Shown one piece after another: positions 36,446 to 48,075 of a stretch of 64,000 nucleotides of DNA. The stretch is from positions 62,001-126,000 of the forward strand of contig JAOTOM010003963.1 of NCBI GenBank assembly GCA_034440615.1, written 5' to 3'. Numbering within the stretch: position 1 is the stretch's first letter; each line of letters opens with the position of its first letter. The notes under the pieces were generated by a model. It ran no database searches, was not told where the DNA came from, and saw only the letters and a list, made by a program, of their open reading frames with translations. The position numbers were made by a program, and so were the translations under genes. The stretch comes from Ashinkailepas kermadecensis. Taxonomy: Eukaryota; Arthropoda; Thecostraca; Neolepadidae.

Positions 36446-37408
36446 GTGTGGAGCCCAACTTCTCTACCGTCGACTGGTGGTGTCAGCGCCCTGAGATGCG
36501 TCGGACGTGCCGTGTGTGGAGCCCAACTTCTCTACCGTCGACTGGTGATGTCAGCGCCCTGAGATGTGTCGGACGTGCCGTGTGTGGAGCCCAACTTCTC
36601 TACCGTCGACTGGTGGTGTCAGCGCCCTGAGATGTGTCGGACGTGCCGTGTGTGGAGCCCAACTTCTCTACCGTCGACTGGTGGTGTCAGCGCCCTGAGA
36701 TGGTGTCAGCGCCCTGAGATGCGCCGGACGTGCCGTGTGTGGAGCCCAACTTCTCTACCGTCGACTGGTGATGTCAGCGCCCTGAGATGTGTCGGACGTG
36801 CCGTGTGTGGAGCCCAACTTCTCCACCGTCGACTGGTGGTGTCAGCGCCCTGAGATGGTGTCAGCGCCCTGAGATGCGTCGGACGTGCCGTGTGTGGAGC
36901 CCAACTTCTCTACCGTCGACTGGTGGTGTCAGCGCCCTGAGATGGTGTCAGCGCCCTGAGATGGTGTCAGCGCCCTGAGATGTGTCGGACGTGCCGTGTG
37001 TGGAGCCCAACTTCTCTACCGTCGACTGGTGGTGTCAGCGCCCTGAGATGGTGTCAGCGCCCTGAGATGGTGTCAGCGCCCTGAGATGCGCCGGACGTGC
37101 CTGTGTGGAGCCCAACTTCTCTACCGTCGACTGGTGGTGTCAGCGCCCTGAGATGGTGTCAGCGCCCTGAGATGGTGTCAGCGCCCTGAGATGCGCCGGA
37201 CGTGCCGTGTGTGGGCCCAACTTCTCTACCGTCGACTGGTGGTGTCAGCGCCCTGAGATGGTGTCAGCGCCCTGAGATGTGTCGGACGTGCCTGTGTGGA
37301 GCCCAACTTCTCCACCGTCGACTGGTGGTGTCAGCGCCCTGAGATGGTGTCAGCGCCCTGAGATGGTGTCAGCGCCCTGAGATGGTGTCAGCGCCCTGAG
37401 ATGAGCCG
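36446..37408. repeat. 68-bp minisatellite carrying an expanding 19-bp sub-repeat
   Basis: Eleven large units share CCGTGTGTGGAGCCCAACTT and ACCGTCGACTGGTG. Each ends in one or more copies of the 19-mer GGTGTCAGCGCCCTGAGAT. From left to right the number of 19-mers is 1,1,1,2,1,2,3,3,3,2,4. Confidence 0.96.
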
Positions 37409-37840
37409 GACGTGCCGTGCTGATTGCGTACGGGGTCACGGCGTAGGCGGCGCTGGTATTGAACGGTCACACAGACAGAACACAAATACATTCAGGTGTA
37501 CTTTTAAGAGCGGTCTTCTGGGAGGTTTGTCTCGAGCTTTAACTGCGACCGCTCCGAATTGCTGCCCTGCATGGCCGCTTCAGTGACGATGTTGTAGAAC
37601 ACGCGCACTGTCGGGCTGAACGGAAGAACGTGCTGAAGAGATCATCCACAAACAGACGCATGAGATATCTGTCACGTGATCAGCAACGTAGCCATAAGTT
37701 ACGCACTATGGATTAAGGATCAAGGATCAATGATAATCACTCAGCGATGGATCAGTCGACATCCTGATCCTTATCGTGGTAAATAGCACATTTGTTGCTG
37801 TCCAATGAGATCAGTTGACCAGTGTGAGAAAACATGGATG
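37409..37840. other. No recognised feature
   Basis: Unassigned. Short GATCAAGGATCAATGAT-like motifs at 37,715-37,760 repeat imperfectly. Confidence 0.45.
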
Positions 37841-37915
37841 GCATCATCATCATCATCATCATTGTCATCATTATCATCATCATCATCATCATCATCATTG
37901 TCATCATCACCATTT
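37841..37915. repeat. (ATC)n trinucleotide repeat
   Basis: ATC repeats interrupted by ATTGTC and ATT steps. Confidence 0.98.
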
Positions 37916-38192
37916 ATTAGGCGAAACAATCAAGAAAACAAGTACACGTCGTTACCCGGTCTCGTCCAGCAATAATACGCTGGAAGGTCTGCAAGCTGCA
38001 TGTCCTGGCAGAGTGGGCAGCTTGGCAATCACAAATAAGACCTAGCAAGGCCTAGCCAGCTGCGTACCCTGTCATACTGATGAGACGGAGAGGACGCGAG
38101 ACGACGCGTCACACGGGTCGACTGGGTAGTGCAGCACCACCGGGTGGAGAGGACGCACGCCAGAACCGAGCCACGCTTCGATCATATCCACG

Positions 38193-38360
38193 TTACGACC
38201 ACATCGACGCTACAACCACATCGACGCTGCGGCCACATCGACGCTACGACCACATCGACGTTACAACCACATCGACGCTACGACCACATCGACGTTACGA
38301 CCACATCGACGTTATGACCACATCGACGCTACGACCAGATCGACGTTACGACCACATCGG
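38193..38360. repeat. 17-bp minisatellite
   Basis: Unit CGACGCTACGACCACAT, about 10 copies, with GTT/GCT variants. Confidence 0.95.
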
Positions 38361-38755
38361 CGTTACGAGCCCAGCGACTGCAAGAGCCGAGCGACGTTAC
38401 GAACCGAGCAATGTTACGAGCCGAGCGACAGTACGAACCGAGCAATGTTACGAGCCGAGCGACAGTACGAACCGAGTAATGTCACGAGCCGAGCGACAGT
38501 ACGAACCGAGTAATGTCACGAGCCTAGCGACAGCACGAACCGAATAATGTCACGAGCCGAGCGACAGTACGAACCGAGTAATGTCACGAGCCGAGTGACA
38601 GTACGAACCGAGTAATGTCACGAGCCGAGCGACAGTACGAACCGAGTAATGTCACGAGCCGAGTGACAGTACGAACCGAGTAATGTCACGAGCCGAGCGA
38701 CGGTACGAACTGAGTAATGTCACGAGCCGAGAGACGGTACGAGCCAAGCGACGCG
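38361..38755. repeat. 34-bp minisatellite (dimer of a 17-mer)
   Basis: The unit is GCGACAGTACGAACCGA followed by GTAATGTCACGAGCCGA, about 11 copies. The two halves resemble each other (..TACGAACCGA and ..CACGAGCCGA) and the length is exactly twice the neighbouring 17-mer. Confidence 0.93.
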
Positions 38756-38944
38756 AACGCCGTCGTGCACACCACCGTCTTCCGCTCGTATCACCACGGA
38801 GCAGCGCGGTTAGCCCTTTGCCAGGGCGATCACGTGCCACTCCGCGCGGCCCTCGTCGCGCTGTTCTTCCTCACCGGTGTTGTGACGCTATCCAAGCCAC
38901 TCGGGATACCGTCAGTGCCGCTTGTCCCTGCTGCCCGCGTAAAC

Positions 38945-39195
38945 CACAGGTACCTGTCTCGGACACGGACTGAGTGGACCACAGGTGGCTGACCGGACAC
39001 CGACCGCGTGGACCACAGGTACCTGTCCCGGACACCGACCGCGTGGACCACAGGTGGCTGACCGGACACCGACCGCGTGGACCACAGGTACCTGTCCCGG
39101 ACACCGACTGCGTGGACCACAGGTACCTGTCTCGGACACGGACTGAATGGACCACAGGTACCTGTCCCGGACACCGACCGCGTGGACCACAGGTA
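38945..39195. repeat. 35-bp minisatellite, locus 1
   Basis: Units of GTGGACCACAGGTACCTGTC plus CCGGACACCGACCGC, alternating with a shorter form in which GTACCTGTC is replaced by GTGGCTGA. The same unit recurs at 40,597-40,912. Confidence 0.95.
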
Positions 39196-39679
39196 GGAAG
39201 ACCGGATGTGGTTGATACATGGGATGGTCGATGTGACAGCTTTTACTCTAAAAGTATGAAGCCGGTCGTCATGGCTACCACACATGTTGCTCTGGCGTTC
39301 TCTGTTCGTGGCAAGAACAAGCGGAAGTCTGTTTAACCCACAGCTGCGGAACGGTAGGGATGTGACATGTTTTAGAGGAAAAGTAAAATTGCAATGATTG
39401 TGCTTCGTCCTTAACGTCTAATTTGTATCCCACTTGCAAACTGTTGAGGTGTAGGTTATCATTAAGATTTGCTCTTAGCTTTGCAACAGCTATTTTTTTG
39501 TCATCGTTTGCCGTTGCACCGTACTCACAATGCTTCATAAAATGTTGCAGCCTGCACCAGAACATCTCCAGGGTAAATTGAAGCAATATGTATCTACTTA
39601 ATCGGCCTGCATGAGCATCTGCCTACTGCAACATCTTGTGGGTTAGTAATTATGGAAAATAACCACAGAATTGCTCATG
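39196..39679. other. No recognised feature
   Basis: Unassigned AT-leaning sequence. Confidence 0.45.
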
Positions 39680-39855
39680 ATTATTGAGATTGATAATAAT
39701 ATTTCTGGGATGACCCTTTATTTAAACAATTCATGAGCTTTCGGAACCGCTAAGAGCTCCGAAAGCTCATGAATTGTTTTTAAAAAAGGGTCCTCCCATA
39801 AATATTATTATCATTCTTAAAACCTTTTAATATGTCTCTGAAAAATTATTGAGAT
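39680..39855. mobile_element. Hairpin element flanked by 11-bp direct repeats
   Basis: 39,691-39,745 and 39,758-39,813 are inverted repeats of about 55 bp (TGATAATAATATTT and AAATATTATTATCA outside, GAGCTTTCGGA and TCCGAAAGCTC inside) with a 12-base loop. The identical 11-mer ATTATTGAGAT lies at 39,680-39,690 and 39,845-39,855 and may be a target duplication, with 31 unpaired bases on the right side. Confidence 0.6.
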
Positions 39856-40189
39856 GGTTGCTAACATCGCTTCCAGGTGGTCTCATTCAATATTTCTACC
39901 AGCATTTCTCACCCGACAGAGAACACGGAACAAAGGAAAAGATTCAACTACGGAATAAGCGTTTGCGCCTGCCATGGATGACAAACCATGAACTATGGCC
40001 AGCCAGAACTGAAACCAGTGGTGTTGCTGCAAACGTAAAATATGAAGATTTCGTATGGCATAACATAATCCACCTATAGATAATGCATCTTATTTTACTT
40101 ACGTTTTATCGTGGTGATCATGACTACACGATGCACTCAGCAGCTGAAGCCGTATAGCGTCGCATGCTTGTCACCCTGGCAGGAAGGGT
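39856..40189. other. No recognised feature
   Basis: Unassigned. An open frame at 39,849-40,079 has no family signature. Confidence 0.45.
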
Positions 40190-40309
40190 GGGCGCCGCAG
40201 GAAATCGAACGCAGACCCTCTGGTAAGCCAGATGTGCGGGCTTTGAGGACGGGACGGGGAACCCCGTACCTCTGGCACGCTCAGCTTAGCCACTGACCTA
40301 CCGACGCCC
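40190..40309 (-). tRNA. tRNA-like sequence (probable pseudogene, insert in anticodon region)
   Basis: On the minus strand GGGCGTC (from 40,309) can pair fully with GGCGCCC (to 40,190), counting one G-U pair, as an acceptor stem. TAGGTCAGTGG (40,300-40,290) resembles an A box with one mismatch and CGTTCGATTT (40,211-40,202) a B box. The element is 120 bp, about 45 bp too long, with the excess near the anticodon. The T stem pairs badly. It may be a tRNA-derived repeat instead. Confidence 0.3.
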
Positions 40310-40596
40310 TACTTACATTTATCAGCTTACCCCGTAGTCAGTAACAATTTACCAGATTGCCGGGATGATTTGATGCATCGGTAATAGCACGATGTTTTGC
40401 TCTCTGGTGGAAAGCTCAGAGATTGCGACAAAAAATAATTATCAAGGATGATGCTGGAAATGTTAGGCTTGGAGTAAGTGTAGCTATCTTGCTACCGTTC
40501 CAAACTGGTGACATAATTTCAGCTTCTCCAAAATTGTATCAACTGTGCTCGGTCTCCCCCACCTGTCACGGGTATCGCCTATGTTCGTCCCTGTGG

Positions 40597-40912
40597 ACCA
40601 CGTGTCCCGGACACCGTCCGTGAGGACCACAGGTACCTGTCCGTGGCACCGTCCGTGAGGACCACATATATCTGACCCGGGCACCGTCCGTGAGGACCAC
40701 ATATATCTGTCCCGGACACCGTCCGTGAGGACCACAGATACCTGTCCCGGGCACCGTCCGTGAGGACCACAGGTATCTGTCCCGGACACCGTCCGTGAGG
40801 ACCACAGGTACCTGTCCCGGACACCGTCCGTGAGGATCACAGGTACCGGTCGTGAGGACCACTTCCGTGGCACCGTCCGCGAGGACCACATATTGACACC
40901 GTCCGTGAGGAC
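40597..40912. repeat. 35-bp minisatellite, locus 2
   Basis: Nine to ten units of GTGAGGACCACAGGTACCTG plus TCCCGGACACCGTCC. The core ACCACAGGTACCTGTCCCGG is identical to locus 1 at 38,945-39,195, so one family sits at two places 1.4 kb apart. Confidence 0.95.
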
Positions 40913-41289
40913 GAAAGGCATCTGTTCCAGTCTATCACACCAATGTCAGTCGGCGTCCTCATGATAATTGATAACCTGCTCTGTTTACCTGGAGCATTAT
41001 CAGAGACGCTTGGGTGACGGCCGGCCACTGCGATGGCATCCCGCCCGACGTTGAATCAGACCATACGACTGCACGCCCCACAGTACTTTAGGAACACTAT
41101 TCAGCCGAATCGGTTAGCCTCGTTTACCTCGAGTTATCTAGCCTAAATTAGCTGTGCTATGGTGTATGCAAGCGCATGCCATAAACCACCTCATTGCAGA
41201 CGTTTATTGACATTCACCAGATGGTTTCAGAAAGACGGCAGTGGTCTCGTCCCGGCATATGAACTATGTACAGCCTCGACCTGAGGGGT
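40913..41289. other. No recognised feature
   Basis: Unassigned. Confidence 0.45.
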
Positions 41290-41815
41290 GAGCAATTGCC
41301 AGTATTATCAGGGGATCCTAGCGAGCATGCCATCCCCTGTCGGAGTGTTGTCAAGAGAATCTAGCGAGTGTGTCAGTCCCCTCGGAGTGTTATCAAGGGA
41401 GCCTAGCGAGCATGTCGGCCCCCGTCGGAAAGTGTTATCAATAGAACCTAGCGAGTATGTCAGACCCCGTCGGAGTGCTATCAAGAGAACCTAGCGAGTA
41501 TGTCAGCCCCCGTCGGGGAGTGTTATCAAGAGAACCTAGCGAGCGTGTCAGCCCCCATCGGAGTGTTATCAAGAGAACCTAGCGAGCGTGTCAGCCCCGT
41601 CGGAGTGCTATCAAGAGAACCTAGCGAGTGTGTCAGCCCCCCGTCGGAGTGTTATCAAGAGAACCTAGCGAGTATGTCAGCCCCCGTCGGAGTGTTATCA
41701 AGAGAACCTATCGAGTGTGTCAGCCCCTCGGAGTGTTATCAAGAGAACCTAGCGAATGTGTCAGCCCCCCGTCGGAATGTTATCAAGAGAACCTAGCGAG
41801 TATGTCAGCCCCCGT
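41290..41815. repeat. 43-bp minisatellite, about 12 copies
   Basis: Unit TGTCAGCCCCCGTCGGAGTG plus TTATCAAGAGAACCTAGCGAGTA, with small C-run length changes. Confidence 0.95.
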
Positions 41816-42651
41816 CGAAACAGAAAGCTCGTTGGGGCAGTAGCGGTCTGGCTGCTCGGTCCGCTTCAATCAACGTAGGCACATTAATTCTACTGAAACC
41901 GTGTCCGAACCCACTGAACATATCCGTAGCGCCTGTACAGGGGTCGCGGCTGGTCTCGGTTGGGCATGGACTGCTAGTTTTCCAACAAGGAGCAGAATGC
42001 AGCGAACTACCGCGGAGTGCCCACGTCCGTTAATAATGTAAAATGCTGAAGAATTCGGACACATGCTGCTCACAGTCATGAGGGACCGTGATGAGCGTGG
42101 AAAGAGCAGCCATCTCCCAGCGCGCCAGTGAGCAGGCGAAATGAATGCATGCTGTCGCAATGGAACAGCACAACCGCCTCGGAGGTACAGCAAGCTACAA
42201 TAATAGGTTAATTAAGTGCCTTAGTGTTACATTGGGCGGTGAATCGAACATCGTATGATAAATACTAAAGCCACCTCATTACGTCAGCAGATGGGCGAAA
42301 ATTTGGGCTCGGTGCCCGATCAGTCTGGGGTGGACTAGCATCCTTCTTATTGCATCGTCTTTATTAGCATCATGTTTCTTGTCATTATCCTATGGCATCG
42401 TCCGAGCCATCACCATCAACAGGCCGCAACTGAGAGCATCTTCACAGCGACATTTGCCATCGTAGCGCGGCGTTGTTTGACGCTCAATGCACCGCTGTCG
42501 TTTGCATCCAGATAGCTCACGAGCTAATCAATTCAGCGCCATCCGACTTTCAGAACCCCAAGATCCCCACCTGACAATCAACTATGCATATTGTGTCAAA
42601 AATATTGTAACTGAAGTGAGCATAGAGCACTGGTCACGATGTCATCGAGCA
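41816..42651. other. No recognised feature
   Basis: Unassigned. Confidence 0.45.
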
Positions 42652-42832
42652 GGCCATGCGTTTCGTCACCATGACATGTGTTTCGTCATCATGTCATGTG
42701 TTTCGTCATCATGGCATGTGTTTCGTCATCATGACATGTGTTTCGTAACACATCATGGCATGTGTTTCGTCATCATGACATGTGTTTCGTAACACATCAT
42801 GGCATGTGTTTCGTCATCATGTCAGGTGTGTC
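42652..42832. repeat. 20-bp minisatellite with a longer variant
   Basis: Unit CATGTGTTTCGTCATCATGA, with interspersed longer units containing CGTAACACATCATGG. Confidence 0.93.
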
Positions 42833-45379
42833 GTTTCCACGATCTGATGAGTGGGATATTCTTGCGACCGCTACTAGGCTAGCGTTGCAACATGTATATG
42901 TACGCTTGCAAATGGGCTACAGTGTCATGTGGAGGCAATATAGGCTAATTTATAATCACCTTAGACTACCCTTGACCTTATTCCAGGTCATCATGAATCT
43001 CGGAATGTCTCTCGGACGTCTGGGTGGGAAAAATAGTGAATCCAACTTTGGTGACCGTGTTGCCGTCATAAATGAAAGTATAATAACATTCCAATTTAAC
43101 AAGAGGTCATGAGTAGAGACACTTGTGACGTGACCTTTTCCAGGCCACTATAGATCAAGTAGGTGCCGAATTATACTGTCTTAATACTATATTTAATTGC
43201 AATCAACAGCATAAAGTCCAGACACCAGACAGATTTTGCCAAGGTACTATTGACTATGATCAACTTCACCATAGGTCAGATATAAAAGGGTGTGTATCGC
43301 CAATATGTCAGCGTTGTTTTACATTCCCTTATTATTATTATATTGCTAACATGCCCCACAGCATAGGGTGTACAGGTAACTTCGCTAGAAACAATGCATT
43401 CGTAGTATTTCCAATACCTTTATAGCTCTAACCATGGCGTTCACCATCTTCTATTGTGCCAGGTGTGTCGCGCATTCATGAGACCCGCCAGGCCCAGGAC
43501 TGTCGGTTGTACCTAATTAGAGTGAACGTGTCGACTGGGTATTGAGGTAAATGGTGGGATTGTGCGACTTTGGAAACTTCCCATGTGCTCAATTTGATTT
43601 GACCTGTGACGTCATTCACGATCGCTGATGTGAAAAGTGCTGAACGACCGATCGTGCGTTGTAGAAGGCAATCGATTGCTATTTGAATCAATTTGAATCA
43701 TTCGCATATTGCTTGCGGATATGGATATATGGTGGCTTTACGCACTCCCCCTCCCTCAAACTATAATATACATTGGGCGATTGGCCAAGTTACAGACGGT
43801 TCCGATTGCTTGGTCTTGGTCGCACTCCCGTTCCACTGAACTGTGGACACTTCTCCGTCTCTCCCTGTTCCCTTCCTGACCTACTATCGTGCCACCCTTG
43901 CACCGTTCATGTTCCACCCTGCTACCGTCTGGGCTCGTTCCGTTCCCATGGGACGCCCAACTCGCCTCATCTCGTCCTGTCTCGGCCACGCCCGTCACTG
44001 CTCCGTTCCCGTTTCGTTCCGATCAGTTGCTCTCGCATTCGGTCCTTTCTCGCCGTGGCGACTCAAACATGTCGGACGTGGAAGCGCGTCCTGTACATTG
44101 ACTCCGAACTATGACATTAGATCCGTGGCACAGCATACGAAACAAGTTACATATAATCCCTCGCCCTGTTTCCCCAGCCCCCTGCACCGTGATCGGCGAG
44201 GAAACCAGCAATGCCGCCTCATAATCGTGGTGTTGTTTTGCGCTCAACGCTCTGATCTGGTTCGATAATACTTCGCTCGGAAGCATGATGCGGAAGCTAT
44301 GACCGTTTGGAATCAACATGAAGTATGTATACCCCACTGTCGGTGCCAGTGCATTTCCTGTTGATTTCTTGCGGTTGCTTTACGTCCGTATTGTTTTATC
44401 TCTTCGCGCGGCGTGAATCGGCGTGCGGCGTGTGGCATTATAAGGTAGACACGGGTATATTCATTTGCAGCAGAGTCACGATCATAATTCGCAGACATTG
44501 AAAAACACGTCCATTTGAGAACAATAGTGCTCGAGGTATGACCATCATCTTATACAGGTAATTTTATCATTCGAAGAGAAGTACCTTTCTTTAACCCAAC
44601 CCATCAAGGTGGGCCATTTTACGCCCTCCCCCTCCCCAATTTTTTTTCGGCGTCGTGAAAAAATGGCGGCCGGCAGCGTCGCAGTCTTCTGCGTCCGAAT
44701 TGCATCTGACGTGAAGGATTTAACCACAGGTCATACAAGGTCGTTGATCTAGCTCAGGTCAAAGAGTACCACCTCCAAACAGGTTTCAAGAACGGTAACT
44801 CTCATAAATGAAACAACATTGAAATGAAGCTTGCTACATGAATACAATAGGGCAGTATCTACAAAACGTACGTCTAGGATTTTTGGTTGAGGCCACGTCA
44901 GGGACCGGAAATCACCGCCAATGTTGGCACATTTTGGGACAATGTTCCAAATGTTTGTAATCTGCATGTTCTTAGCCTGGATTCTCTAGCCGCATTTGTT
45001 CTTGGTACGCATGCAGAAATATGAAAAGTTCCTTATCTGGTTGGTATTCTAATATACACTGTCTATTTAAACATCAAATGGCGTGCGTTTTAACTCTGTC
45101 TTTGGCAGAAATTGGACATAATATATGTTTGAAAAGTCAATTTATTCTTTAAAAAACTAACCTTCTTATTTTCACAAATATTTTGGAATACAAAGCCAGG
45201 TCACTTTCGGCCCCTATTCCTAGAGTGATTTGAAATGACATCCGGGTTGCTTTCGTGTGCTGCTTAGTTTGGTAGTTAGAGGGGGTCTTTAAGGGTGAAG
45301 AATGAGGACGTGTGAGGATCTGACAGAGACCGAAGGGTTAACATATACATAAAGTTGATCGCTGGCCCACTTAAGTGTG
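42833..45379. other. 2.5 kb without a recognised feature
   Basis: Ordinary composition with no repeat periodicity, no protein signature and no transposon ends that I could fix. Open frames at 43,773-44,268 and 44,023-44,337 are pyrimidine-rich shadows of each other. Confidence 0.45.
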
Positions 45380-46255
45380 CAGCAATTCATACACCGTTAT
45401 GTAGCTAGATAGACCGTTATACCGTAGATACACCATTGTGTAGCTAGATACACCGTTACACCGCAGATGCACCGTTGTGTAGCTAGATATACCGTTAGAT
45501 AGATATATGAAGGCCGTAGATGCACCGCTACCCCGTAGATACACCTTTACACCGTAGCTGATACATCGTTACGCCGTAAATACACCTTTACACCGTAAAT
45601 ACACCTTTCCACCGTAAATATACATTTACACCATAAATACATATTTACACCGTAAATACACATTTACACCGTAAATACACATGTACACCCTAAAACACAT
45701 TTACACCGTAAATACACATTTACACCGTAAATACACATTTACACCGTAAATACACATTTACACCGTAAATACACATTTGCACCGTAAATACACATTTACA
45801 CCGTGAATACACATTTACACCGTAAATACACATTTACACCGTAAATACACATTTACACCGGAAATACACATTTACACCGGAAATACACATTTACACCGGA
45901 AATGCACATTCACACCGTAAATACACATTTACACAGTAAATACACATCTACATCGTAATTACACCTTTACACAGTAAATACACATTTACACCGTAAATGC
46001 ACATTTACACCGTAATACACCTTCACACCGTAAGCACACCTTCACACCATAAGCACGCCTTCACACCGTAAATATACTTTTACACCGTATGCATGCCACT
46101 ACACCATATGCATACCATTAAAGATATACTGGTACACCTAACATACATTGTTACACCGTAGATACACCGCAACACCGTAAATACACCGCAACACCTTATA
46201 TGCACCGTTGTGTAGCTAAATACACCGTTACACCATATATTCACCGTTGTGTAGG
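45380..46255. repeat. 19-bp minisatellite
   Basis: Unit TAAATACACATTTACACCG. The centre (45,640-45,980) is highly regular; both edges are degenerate (CACCGT.GTAGCTAGATA forms). Confidence 0.96.
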
Positions 46256-46336
46256 CCTCAGCTATAAGCGACGATCCCAGTACTAGCCATGGGCCTCAAA
46301 ATGGCATGACTTGCATTATTTTCTGAAAAGAGTCAG

Positions 46337-48075
46337 TCACAGTTAGTCGTGTATGGAGGCCACAGTTAATCGTGTATGGAGGCCACAGTTAGTCGTGTAT
46401 GAAGGCCACAGTTAGTCGTGTATGAAGGCCACAGTTGGTCATGTATGGATGCCACAGTTAGTCGTGTATGGATGCCATAGTTAGTCGAGTATGGAGGCCA
46501 CAGTTAGTCGTGTATGAAGGCCACAGTTGGTCATGTATGGATGCCACAGTTAGTCGTGTATGGATGCCACAGTTAGTCGAGTATGGAGGCCACAGTTAGT
46601 CGTGTATGAAGGCCACAGTTGGTCATGTATAGATGCCACAGTTAGTCGTGTATGGAGGCCACAGTTAGTCGGGCATGGAGGCCACAGCTAGTCGAGTATG
46701 GAGGCCACAGTTAGTCGTGTATGGAGGCCACAGTTAGTCGTGTATGGAGGCCACAGTTAGTCGTGTAGGGAGGCCACAGCTAGTCGGGTATGGAGGCCAC
46801 AGTTAGTCGTGTATGAAGGCCACAGTTGGTCATGTATGGATGCCACAGTTAGTCGTGTATGGAGGCCACAGTTAGTCGAGTGTGGAGGCCACAGTTAGTC
46901 GTGTATGGAGGCCACAGTTAGTCGTGTATGGAGGCCACAGTTAGTCGTGTAGGGAGGCCACAGCTAGTCGGTTATGGAGGCCACAGTTAGTCGAGTATGG
47001 AGGCCACAGTTGTCGTGTATGGAGGCCACAGTTAGTCGGGTATGGAGGCCACAGTTAGTCGAGTATGGAGGCCACAGTTAGTCGGGTATGGAGGCCACAG
47101 TTAGTCTTGTATGGAGGCCACAGTTGGTCATGTATGGATGCTACAGTTAGTCGTCTAGGGAGGCCACAGTTAGTCGTGTATGAAGGCCACAGTTGGTCAT
47201 GTATGGAGGCCACAGTTAGTCGTGTATGGAGGCCACAGGTAGTCGTGTAGGGAGGCCACAGCTAGTCGGGTATGGATGCCACAGTTAGTCGTGTATGACA
47301 GTTGTCGTGTATGGAGGCCACAGGTAGTCGTGTAGGGAGGCCACGGCTAGTCGGGTATGGAGGCCACAGTTAGTCGAGTATGACAGTTAGTCGTGTATGG
47401 AGGCCACAGTTAGTCGTGTATGGAGGCCACAGTTAGTCGAGTATGGAGGCCACAGTTAGTCGGGTATGGAGGCCACAGTTAGTTGTGTATGGAGGCCACA
47501 GTTGGTCATGTATGGATGCCACAGTTAGTCCTGTATGGATGCCACAGTTAGTCGAGTATGGAGGCCACAGTTAGTCGTGTATTAAGGCCACAGTTGGTCA
47601 TGTATGGATGCCACAGTTAGTCGTGTATGGATGCCACAGTTAGTCGAGCATGGAGGCTACAGTTAGTCGTGTATGGAGGCCACAGTTGTCGTGTATGGAG
47701 GCCACAGTTAGTCGTGTATGTAGGCCACAGTTAGTCGAGTATGGAGGCCACAGTTAGTCGTGTATGAAGGCCACAGTTGGTCATGTATGGATGCCACAGT
47801 TAGTCGTGTATGGATGCCACAGTTAGTCGTGTATGGAGGCCACAGTTAGTCGTGTATGGAGGCCACAGTTAGTCGTGTATGGAGGCCACAGTTAGTCGAG
47901 TATGGGGGCCACAGTTGTCGTGTATGGAGGCCACAGTTAGTCGGGTATGGAGGCCACAGTTAGTCGAGTATGAAGGCCACAGTTAGTCGTGTATGGAGGC
48001 CACAGTTGTCGAGTATGGAGGCCACAGCTAGTCGTGTATGGAGGCATGGAGGAGGCATGTGTATGGAGGTGTGTG
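46337..48075. repeat. 23-bp minisatellite with 92-bp higher-order repeats
   Basis: About 75 copies of TATGGAGGCCACAGTTAGTC plus GTG. Variants with GAAGGCC and TTGGTCATG occur together and are followed by a GGATGCC unit. At 46,437, 46,529 and 46,621 this block repeats every 92 bp (four units). Confidence 0.97.

Noticed and set aside
36310..37408. Array with regular and variable segments resembling a CRISPR array
   Set aside because: The so-called spacers are themselves repeated, there are no unique spacers or cas genes, and all other sequence is eukaryotic.
43756..44337. Overlapping frames on both strands of 104-141 codons
   Set aside because: Pyrimidine-rich composition keeps both strands open; no motif recognised.
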